In this document: positions 55,440 to 64,000 of the stretch, piece after piece | Layout: each line of letters starts with the position of its first letter | Numbering within the stretch: the stretch's first letter is position 1 | The notes under the pieces: generated by a model | Seen by the model: the letters and a program-made list of their open reading frames with translations, nothing else | What the model was told of the DNA's origin: nothing | Databases searched by the model: none | Program-made: the position numbers and the translations under genes | NCBI GenBank assembly: GCA_024291935.2 | Contig: CM044320.1 | Coordinates: 31,712,001-31,776,000 of the forward strand | Direction: 5' to 3' | From: Okapia johnstoni | Lineage: Eukaryota; Chordata; Mammalia; Artiodactyla; Giraffidae | DNA: 64,000 bases

Positions 55440-57345
55440 TCTCGCTTTAAATCAAAAGCTAGAAATGACTAAGCTTAGTGAGGAAGGCATATTGAAAATC
55501 TGAAAAGATAGGCTAAAAACTAGGCTTCTTGTACCAGTTAGCCAAGTTGTGAATGCAAAGGAAAAGTTCCTGAAGGAAATTGAAAGTGCTACTTCAGTGA
55601 ATGCACGAATGATAGATTAAAAAAAAAAAAAGCAGCATAGCCTTATTGCTGATGTGGAGAAAGTTGTAGTGGTCTGGATAGAAGATCAAACCAACCACAG
55701 CATTCCCTTAAGCCAAAGCCTGATTCAGAGCAAGGCCCTAACTTGCTTCATTTCTGTGAAGGTTAAGAGAAGTGAGGAAGTTGCAGAATAAAAATTGAAA
55801 GCTAGCAGAGTTTGGTTCATGAGGAGTAAAGAAAGAACCCGTGCAAGGTGAAGCAGTAGGTACTAATAAAGAAACTGCAGCAAGTTATCCAGAAGATCCA
55901 CCCAAGATAATTAATGAAGGTGGGTACATTAAACAGATTTTCAATATAGATGAAAAAGCCTTACATTGGAAGAAGATGCCATCTAGGACTTTCGTAGCTA
56001 GATAGGAGAAGTCAATGCGTGGCTTCAAAGCTTCAAAGGACTGGCTGATCCTCTTGTTAGGCTAAAGTGGCTGGTGACTTTAAGTTGAAGCCAATGCTCA
56101 TTTAAGATCCTGAAGAGGCCCTTCACAATCATGCTAAATCTACTCTGCCTGTGCTCTGTCAGTGGCACAACAAAGCCTGGATGACAACACATCTGTTGAC
56201 AGCATGGTTTACTGAGTATTTTCAACCCACTGTTGAGACCTACTGCTCAGAGAATAAAGATCCCTTTCAATATATTACTGCTTATTGACAAACAACTGGC
56301 CATCCAAGAGCTATGATGGAGATGTACAAGATTCATGTTTTCATGCCTGCTGCACAACATCCATTTTAGGGCCCTTGGAACAAGGAGTAATTTTGCCTTT
56401 CAAGTCTTATGAATTGAGAAATACCTTTTGTAAGGTTATTGTTGCCATCGGTAGTGATTCCTCTGATAGACCTGGGCAAAGTAAATTGAAAACCTTCTGG
56501 AAAGGATTCACCATTCCAAATATCACTAAGAACATATGCGATTCATGGAAAGAGGTCAAAATATCAACATTTACAGGAGTTTGGAAGTTGATTCCAACAT
56601 TCATGGACGACTTTGAGGGGTTCAAGATTTCAGTGGAGGAAATAACTGCAGATGTGGAAAAAACAAGAGAACTAAAATCAGAAGTGGAGCCTGAAAATGT
56701 GACTGAATTGCTGCGATGTCATGACCAAACATGGCTTCCCAAGTGATGCTAGTGGTAAAGAACCTGCCTGCCAATGCAGGAGACTCGAGAGGCGTGGGTG
56801 TGATCCCTGGGTCGGGAAGATACCTGGAGAAGGAAATGGCACCCCACTCCAGTATTCTTTCCTGGGAAATCCCATGGATAGAGGAGCCTGGGGGCTACAG
56901 TTCTTGGGGTTGCAAAGAGTTGGACACGACTGAGCATACACACAGGTGACCAGACATGAACGAATGAAAAGTTGCTTCTCACAGATAAGCAAAGGAAGTG
57001 GCTTCCTGAGATGGATCCTACTCCAGGTGAAGATGCTCCGATGATTGTTAAAATGACAACAAAAGAGTTAGATTAGTACATAAATTTAGTTGCTAAAGTA
57101 GTTGGCAGAGTTTGAGAGAATTGACTCCAATTCTGAAAGAAGCTCTACAGTGGGTAAGATGCTATTAAATAGCATGGCAAGTTACAGAGAAAGCATTTAT
57201 ACCAGGAAGAGTGAATCAGTTCAAGCATCGTTGTTTTATTTTAAGAAATTGTCACAGCCACTCAGACTTTCAGCAACCACCACTCTGATTAGTCAACCAC
57301 TCTCAACACTGAGGCAAGACTCTCCGTCAGCAGAAATATAACTCA
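55440..57345 (+). pseudogene. Tigger1 transposase pseudogene (pogo group, DDE)
   Basis: Remains of a CENP-B/jerky-related transposase. The best-kept part is 56285-56746: QGVILPFKSYELRNTFCKVI, PGQSKLKTFWKGFTI, FTGVWKLIPTFMDDFEGF, EVEPENVTELLRCHD. After the SINE it resumes with FERIDSNSERSSTVGKMLLN and KKLSQPLRLSATTTLISQPL (57102-57341). Stops and frameshifts occur throughout the N-terminal DNA-binding part (55.44-56.28 kb). Not functional. Confidence 0.88.
56734..56947 (+). repeat. Bov-tA SINE inside Tigger1
   Basis: Sense copy bounded by GACCAAACATG (56723-56733) and GACCAGACATG (56948-56958), an 11-bp duplication with one change. Confidence 0.95.
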
Positions 57346-57581
57346 CTGAAGGCTCAAATGATCGTTAGCATTTTTAAGCAATTAAGTATTTTTAAAATTG
57401 TTATGCACATTTTTTTAGACATAATGTTATAATACAATTAACAGACTACAGTAAAAGCACAAGTAATTTTTATATGCACTGGGAAACCAAAAATTTTGTG
57501 TGACTTACTTTATTGTGATATCTGTTTTCTTTTGGTGGTCTAGAACTTTAAACTGAAATATCTCCAAGGTATTCCTGTATA

Positions 57582-58004
57582 TTAATTAATAAAAATTTCA
57601 TTGACTATTAAAACTTTAAGCAGTGATTTTTAAGAAGAAATATGGTCATCATATTTCATAAGAGGATGATATAGCTTTATAAAGGTGTTCTTGGACTGCA
57701 TCCTGATAGACTCTTAGTCTGCTCCCATGGCAGACATCAGTAATCAATAACAGAACTCTTCTTCCATGAGCCTGACCTTTGCTAAGTAATCCTCAAGTCA
57801 GTGCTCCTACTTCCCACAAAGAGTAGATTAGAATAGGCACACAAGTTGAAAACTATTTGCCATTCCAGATTTATTGTATGGTACTTCTGAAGCTCAGATT
57901 TAGAAGAGAGATCATTGAATGCAGTTGATAAAAAAATTGACATAGTGTATGTCATGTGATATTTTTGGAAATATTATTAAATGTATTTTATTGCAAATGT
58001 ATTT
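57582..58004. other. AT-rich non-coding sequence
   Basis: Nothing recognised. Confidence 0.4.
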
Positions 58005-58814
58005 TTTTATATACTTCAACTTTTTAGGGGGTATAATTTCAATTTTCAGAAAAGTTGCAAAAATGATACAAAGAATTGCTTTACACCTTTAATGTAGATT
58101 CACCAGTTGTGTATATTTTTCTCCATTTGCTATATCATTCTACCTATCCATTATCTCTGCCTGTCAATCTGTATACACAGAGATTTTTCTGAGCCAGTTG
58201 AGAGAACGGTGTAGCCATCATGCTCCTCTGCTCTTTTACTTAAGAGTATTATTGTCACTAATTTAAAAAATACCTATGGTAACATTGACTTCCTTTCTCT
58301 TTTGGTGTACAGTTCTATGTGTTTTAGTACATGTAACCAAGCCATGATCAGGATACTAAATGGTTCCATTACCACAAAGTCTTTCTCGTGCTGCCCCATC
58401 CCTACCCCTAAACCCTGGCAACCACAGATCTGTAATCCTTTGGTACAGTTTTGTCTTTTTCATGAAGTCATATAAATGCAATTATGCAAATGTAACCTTT
58501 TGAGACGGGCTTATTTCACTTAGCACATTTTGAGATTTATTCATGTTATATGTAACAGTCATTTGTCCTTTTATATTTTCTGAGTATTGCAATATATGGA
58601 GGTACTACAGCTTAGCCATTCTCACATTGATGCATTTGGGGTGGTTCTGTTTTTGGCAATCATGAATAGACTTGTGATAAACATTCATGTACAGGTTTTT
58701 AAGCAATAAGTTTGAATTTTCTCTACTGTAAATATCTAGGCGTGAGTGAAGTTACTGGGTCATGTGGTTGGTGTATATTTAAATTAATAAGAAACTACCA
58801 AACTATTTTCTAAG

Positions 58815-59001
58815 CGCTTCCCTGATAGCTCAGTTGGTAAAGAATCCACCTGCAATGTGGGAGATCTGGGTTCGATCCATGGGTTGGGAAGAGCCCCTGG
58901 AGAAGGGAAAGGCTACCCACTCCAGTATTCTGGTCGGGAGAATTCCATGGACTGTATGGGGTCGCAAAGAGTTGGACATGACTCACTTTCACTTTCACTT
59001 T
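58815..59001 (+). repeat. Bov-tA SINE
   Basis: Sense copy, part of the 3' body missing, with the triple CACTTT tail. Perfect 16-bp duplication CAAACTATTTTCTAAG at 58799-58814 and 59002-59017, the longest in the window. Confidence 0.97.
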
Positions 59002-59759
59002 CAAACTATTTTCTAAGACAACTTTAATTTTTTGTATAACTACTAGAAATGTATGCAAAGTTCAATTGTTATGCATCCTTGTTAGCACCTAATTTTGTCA
59101 GTTTTTTTTTTTTAGTTTTAACCATTTAATAGGTGTGTAATTGTATTACATTGTGGTTTTAATTTACACTACAGGCTAGTGATGATAAGCATCTTTTCAT
59201 GTGTTTATTTGCCACCTGTATGTTCATCTTTGATAAAATATTCAGATCTTTCACTCATTTTTAAACTGGGTAGTTTATTTTATTATTGCTGATTTTGAGA
59301 GTTTTTTCAATATTCAATCCTTTGTTGAATATCTGATTTGCAAATATTTTGTACTACCTTAAGTTATTAACTTTGACGAAGTCCAGCTTATTTTTTCTCT
59401 TCTGGATTGTGCTTTTGGTGCCATATTTAAGAACTCTTTGCCTAATGCAAATTATGAAGGTTTCTTCTAAAAGTGTTAACTTTGGAAATTTTTTACAAGG
59501 TGCAAGGCTTAGATTGATAATTATATATATGTGTGTGTGTATTTTTCAATCTGGATGCTGATTGTTTCAAAACCATTTGTTGAAAAGACTGTCCTTTCTC
59601 CAATGAATTACCTTTACACTTTTGCCCATATTTGTGTGGTCTACTTTTGAGGTTTTTATTCTCTTCCATTGATCTCTGTGTTTTGCTTTGCAATACCATA
59701 CTGCCTTTATATTCTGTATGCTTTACACTATACACTGTATACTTTATAATACTGTAGCT

Positions 59760-59985
59760 CTATGCATACATGCTGAGTCACTTCAGTCATCCCTGACTCT
59801 TTGCGATCCCATGGACTGTAACCCACCAGGGTCCTCTGTCCATGGGATTTTCCAGGCAAGTATACTGGAGTGGGTTTCCATGCCCTCCTCCAAGGAATCC
59901 TCCCCACCCAGGGATCGAAGCCCTGTCTTGTAAGTCTCCTGCATTGCCAAGTGGGTTCTTTATCACTGGCACCACCTGGGAAGCC
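59760..59985 (-). repeat. Bov-tA SINE
   Basis: Antisense copy, duplication CTGTAGCT at 59752-59759 and 59986-59993. Confidence 0.94.
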
Positions 59986-60500
59986 CTGTAGCTTTAAAAT
60001 TGGGTAGTATGAATCCTCTAACTTTATTCATTTAAAAATTGTTCTAGGTATTCAAGTTCCTTTGATTTTCCATATAAATTTTAGACTCAGCTTGTCTATC
60101 ACTACAAAAAAATCTTGCTGGAATTTAATTGGAATTACATTAAATCTATAGATAAATTGAGGAGAATTGGCATGTTAAACTGATTCTTTCAATCTATCAT
60201 CATATTGATAGAATGTGTCTCCACTTAACTAGGTCTTTTCTGATTTATAAGCATTCTTACTTTTATTATTTCTCTTCTATCTGGAAAACTTTAATTGGCA
60301 CTTTTTTAGAGCAAGTCTGCTGATGATATATTTTCTCAGTCATTTTTTCATCTGAGAATATCTTTATTTTAGCTACATTCCTGAAAGATACTTTAACTGG
60401 ATATAGAATTATGGGTTGAAAGCTATTTTATTTCAGCATTTTAAAAATGTTTCACTGCCTCGTGGCTCTCATGGTTTTTAATGAGGAGCATGAAGTCATT

Positions 60501-60708
60501 CAGGGTTTCCCTGGTGGCTCAGATGGTAAAAAATGTGCCTGCAATATGGGAAACCTGGGTTCCATCCCTGGGTCAGGAAGATCCCCTGGAGAAGGAAATG
60601 GCTAGCTACACCAGTATTTTTGCCTGGAAAGTCCCATGGAGAGAGGAGCCTGACAAGATACAGTCCATGGAGTTGGATGCGGCTGAACGACTAACCAAAA
60701 TGATGACG
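60501..60708 (+). repeat. Bov-tA SINE
   Basis: Sense copy, duplication ATGAAGTCATT at 60490-60500 and 60709-60719. Confidence 0.96.
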
Positions 60709-61286
60709 ATGAAGTCATTGGATCAAAATTATGACCACTTATATATCAGCTATTATTTTTCTCTGGCTGCTTTCAAGATACTTTGTCTTTTGTTTTCAGC
60801 CTTTTGGGTTGTGTCTGATATTATCTGGATATGAATATTTTTGAGTTTTTTTTCTGTTTGAGTTTCACCTATTGTCACCATAGGTTCTTTCGGCTCTGCT
60901 TTACACAAAAAACTTTTAAAATTCCTATTGCTCAGATTGGATAATTTTTACTGATATCTTGAAGTTCATTAGTGAGCCCATCTAGTAAGTTTTTATTTCA
61001 GTCATTGTATGTTTCCAGTTCTAACCTTTTCTTTTGGTTCTTTTTTATACCTTTTGTTTCTCTCTTGAGACTTTCTATTTTTCATTTGTTTCAAGGGTTT
61101 TTACATTTACTTATTAAAGAATGATTTTAATAACGCTTTTAAAATCTTGGTTTAATTTCAACATCTGTGTTCTTGGCTACTGATTGCCTTCTCCCTTGAG
61201 AAACGTCAAGATTTTCTCAGTTTTTTGTATGCTGAATAATTCTGAATTTGATCCTGGACATTTTGAATAATATGTAATGGGATTTT

Positions 61287-61793
61287 CAGTTCAGTTCAGT
61301 TCAGTCACTCAGTCGTGTCCGACTCTTTGCGACCCCATGAATCGCAGCACGCTACGCCTCCCTGTCCATCACCAACTCTCAGAGTTTACCCAAACCTATG
61401 TCCATCGAGTTAGTGATGCCATCCAACCATCTCATCCTCTGTCGTCCCCTTCTCCTTCTGCCCCCAATCCTTCCCAGCATTAGGGCCTTTTCCAATGAGT
61501 CAACTCTTCACATGAGGTGGCCAAAGTATTGGAGTTTCAGCTTCAACATCAGTCCTTCCAATGAACACCCAGGACTGATCTCCTTTAGGATGCACTGGTT
61601 GGATCTCCTTGCAGTCCAAGGGATTCTCAAGAGTCTTCTCCAACACCACAGTTCAAAAGCATAAATTCTGCGGTGCTCAGTTTTCTTCATCGTCCAACTC
61701 TCACATCCATACATGACCACTGGAAAAACCATAGCCTTGACTAGATGGACCTTTGTTGGCAAAGTAATGTCTCTGCTTTTAAATATGCTATCT
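61287..61793 (-). mobile_element. BovB LINE 3' fragment, first of tandem pair
   Basis: Antisense, tail 'cagttcagttcagttcagtc' at the left, breaking off at 'ttttaaatatgctatct' where the second BovB's tail starts with no spacer. Contains frame 61508-61762 ([20 protein letters not shown]). Confidence 0.94.
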
Positions 61794-62486
61794 CAGTTCA
61801 GTTCAGTTCAGTCACTCAGTCGTGTCCGACTCTTTGCGACCCCATGAATTGAAGCACTCCAGGCCTCTCTGTCCATCACCAACTCCCAGAGTCTACCCAA
61901 ACCCATGTCCATTGAGTCGGTGATGCCATCCAACCATCTCATCCTCTGTCGTCCCCTTCTCCTCCTGCCCCCAATCCTACCCAGCATTAGGGTCTTTTCC
62001 AACAAGTCAACTCTTCGCATGAGGTGGCCAAAGTATTGGAGTTTCAGCTTCAACATCAGTCCTTCCAATGAACACCCAGGATTGATCTCCTTTAGGATGG
62101 ATTGATTGGACCTCCTTGCAGTCCAAGGGACTCTCAAGAGTCTTCTCCAACACCACAGTTCAAAAGCATCAATTCTTCGGCGCTCAGCTTTCTTCACCAT
62201 CCAACTCTCATACCCATACATGACTACTGGAAAAACCATAGCCTTGACTAGACAGACTTTTGTTGGCAAAGTAATGTCTCTGCTTTTAAATATGCTGTCT
62301 AGGTTGGCCATAACCTTCCTTCCAAGGAGTAAGCATCTTTTAATTTTATGGCTGCAATCACCATCAGCAGTGATTTTGGAGCCCCCCAAAATAAAGTCTG
62401 ACACTGTTTCCACTGTTTCCCCATCTATTTCCCATGAAGTGATGGGACCAGATGCCATGATCTTAGTTTTCTGAATGTCGAGCTTT
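61794..62486 (-). mobile_element. BovB LINE 3' fragment, second of tandem pair
   Basis: Antisense, begins with its own tail 'cagttcagttcagttcagtc' and runs to 'gaatgtcgagcttta', just downstream of the RT catalytic motif. An open frame 61808-62776 continues past its 5' edge into flanking DNA and the SINE by chance. The BovB part reads [20 protein letters not shown] through to [11 protein letters not shown] without a stop, so it is relatively young. Confidence 0.94.
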
Positions 62487-62658
62487 AGGTCTTGTTTAAA
62501 TCCTGTAGAGAATGTTTGAAGTTCATTTGTGTAGTAGGCAATTAAACAGTTTAGGTTTACCTTGCAAGTCCTTACCCTGACTCTTTTGGGCTGTGATTCC
62601 AACATCAGTTCAGTTTTCAAAATCTTTGCTGTGCTACTTGGGTCTGTCTCCTGTGTGT

Positions 62659-62880
62659 AGGGCTTCCCCAGCAGCTTAACTGGTAAAGAACCCTCCTCCC
62701 ACTGCGGGAGACACAACAGACATGAGTTCAATCCCTGGGTTAGGAAGATCCCCTGGAGGAGGAAATGGCTACCCACTCCAGTATTCTTGCCTGGAAAATT
62801 CCTTGGACAGAAGAGCCTGGCTGGCTACAGTCCATGAGGTTGCAAAAAGTTAGATACAACTCTGTGCCCACGCACACAAT
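62659..62880 (+). repeat. Bov-tA SINE
   Basis: Sense copy with a short insertion in the head region ('gggagacacaacagacatga'). Confidence 0.93.
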
Positions 62881-63742
62881 CTGTGTTCACAATCGGTGAC
62901 CAGTCTGGGACTTAGGCAGTGACCCATCTTGTTCATCAGTCCTCAGTGCTGTTTAGGGTCTGGCCCATGTGTGCACAACTCAGAGATGAGCCCAGGAGTT
63001 CATACAGAGTTTTAAGGCATGGCTTTCTGAAACTTCCTTCTCTCTATGCCTTCCCCCCAGGGAAATCTTTCCTGCTCTTAGGCACTCCTTTCCTGGTCTT
63101 CTGACTAGAAAGTCATGGCTTTAGTTTCCCTGATGTGCTGTGCACTGCCCACAACTGTGTCTGCTACTGGGACCTCGTAGTGAGAGATCAGGGAGAAAAG
63201 AGTAACAGGGATTCCTCTCACACTCTTGAATCCATGGTTTCTTTGCTCAGAGAGAAGGGTTTCCTCTCTCTAAGTTTTAGTCATCTGTTCTGCTATTGTT
63301 GCCTCTGTGTCATGGTAGGATTAAACAGGGGCCGGGGCAAGAGAGGGAATGAAAAACCCGGGGGATCTCCCTCAGTCTTTCTGACCCATAAGAAGCCGTT
63401 CTTATTCTCTTCTTGGACAAGAAAGAGAGGACTTTTGGAGCACTTTCCATCTGCTCCAGTATATACGTGTGGATTTTAGGTTGTCTTTGAATTCAGCCTG
63501 GGAGAAACTAGATTTCAGAAAACTACCCCCAGTTTAGTAGTTCTCAGATATTTGTTTGTCTTTCCCAGTCTACCTGTTGCCATTGACTTTTCAAAGTCCT
63601 CCATACACCCTCTTTAAGGGACTTGATTGCATTCAGTGGGAGAGACAGAGTGGGGTATGCTGTTTCCATTTCATTTGGAACTCAGAGAGTTCTTTGATCT
63701 TAAGTACTTCTTAAGTACTTTAATGTTGTATTTCTTTTTCTT
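62881..63742. other. Non-coding sequence, no recognised feature
   Basis: A 114-codon frame (63135-63479) has no motif I know. A short 'cttaagtactt' repeat occurs at about 63699-63721. Confidence 0.4.
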
Positions 63743-63868
63743 TCTGATTTATTTATTTATTTTTGCTGTGCCATGTGGCTTGTGGGTTTTTAGTTCCCTG
63801 ACCAGGGATCAAACGCAGGCACTCATCAGTGGAAGCAGAGTTCTTACTACTGGACCACAAGTGAATTC
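63743..63868 (-). repeat. CHR SINE
   Basis: Antisense: 'tttatttatttttgctgtgc', 'ttccctgaccagggatcaaa', head ending 'ggaccacaagtgaattccc'. Confidence 0.88.
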
Positions 63869-64000
63869 CCTCAGTGAAATATTTCTTAAGATGAAGGACT
63901 TTCTCTTATATGACTACCTTTTAATAATCAATATCAATAAACATTTTTATAATACTATTATCTAACCCATAGTCCATATTCAAATTTTATCAGTTGCCCT

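Larger units (their letters stand above)
54966..57579 (+). mobile_element. Tigger1-like DNA transposon
   Basis: Left end 'cttcgttttattgtgctt', 'agcaaccctacattgatcaa', 'gttatggtgatctgtgatcc', 'ttgtaattgttttggggcac' and right end 'tttttatatgcactgggaaa', 'ccaaggtattcctg' match the Tigger1 layout in sense. TA dinucleotides flank it (54964-54965, 57580-57581), as expected for Tc1/mariner-superfamily insertions. About 2.6 kb including a SINE; about 2.4 kb without it, near the family's full length. Confidence 0.9.
58005..61285 (-). repeat. Old L1M (antisense), 3' UTR and ORF2
   Basis: 3' UTR antisense at the left ('gtataatttcaattttcaga', 'tgtagattcaccagttgtgt'), then ORF2 phrases: 'gttactgggtcatgtggttg', 'cttttcatgtgtttatttgc', 'ggaattacattaaatctata', 'gtcttttgttttcagccttt'. 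Interrupted by SINEs at 58.8, 59.8 and 60.5 kb. No open frame. Confidence 0.72.

Noticed and set aside
61808..62776. 322-codon frame as a possible fusion gene
   Set aside because: It is the BovB RT C-terminal frame extended by chance through flanking DNA into a SINE; no sign of host use.

Overview
The window is nuclear DNA from a ruminant, most likely a bovid such as cattle. The evidence is the repeat content: BovB (RTE-type) LINEs with (ACTGA)n tails, many Bov-tA SINEs (tRNA-Glu-like head joined to a BovB-derived body), CHR SINEs, and a ruminant-type L1 with a 3' tail. The exact species cannot be read from the sequence. I find no intact cellular protein-coding gene. Almost all of the longer open frames are fragments of retrotransposon or transposon proteins, or their antisense shadows.

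Layout. 1-27 kb is intergenic or intronic: a BovB fragment (1.6-2.4 kb), a young 5'-truncated L1 inserted into a CHR SINE (2.7-4.1 kb), an MLT1-type LTR fragment (6.9-7.6 kb), older L1 3' ends (8.6 and 9.9-10.6 kb), a 2.7-kb BovB fused to an L1 tail (11.0-14.0 kb), and a dense SINE/L2/MIR landscape (17-26 kb). 26.9-29.4 kb is different: largely free of recognised repeats, with a strong CpG island (about 27.1-28.35 kb) carrying TATA-, CCAAT-, octamer- and CRE-like sites, followed by a CTCF-like site at 29.18 kb. This is the best candidate for a functional region, probably a promoter or first exon, but I cannot name its gene.

29.5-34.7 kb returns to sparse repeats and another BovB. 35.07-37.51 kb is a MaLR-type LTR element with two LTRs and no coding capacity. 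A degenerate mariner (37.52-38.94 kb) starts 14 bp beyond it. 41.4-46.4 kb holds three BovB copies, two of them in a locally duplicated block. 46.8-52.1 kb is old antisense L1 containing a 10-unit, 70-bp minisatellite and a SINE set in a (GT)n tract. 55.0-57.6 kb is a Tigger1-like DNA transposon with a broken transposase. 58.0-61.3 kb is more old antisense L1. 61.3-62.5 kb holds two head-to-tail BovB fragments.

The insertions can be ordered: many SINEs and LINEs keep target-site duplications that I located by eye, so nesting gives relative ages (MIR, L2, L1M, Tigger and MLT1 first, then CHR, then mariner/BovB/Bov-tA/L1). The most interesting structures are apparent template-jump products of LINE reverse transcription, the minisatellite born inside an L1, the duplicated BovB block, a recurrent dimeric Bov-tA form, and the unnamed CpG-island promoter. 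I see no evidence of a previously undescribed coding system.
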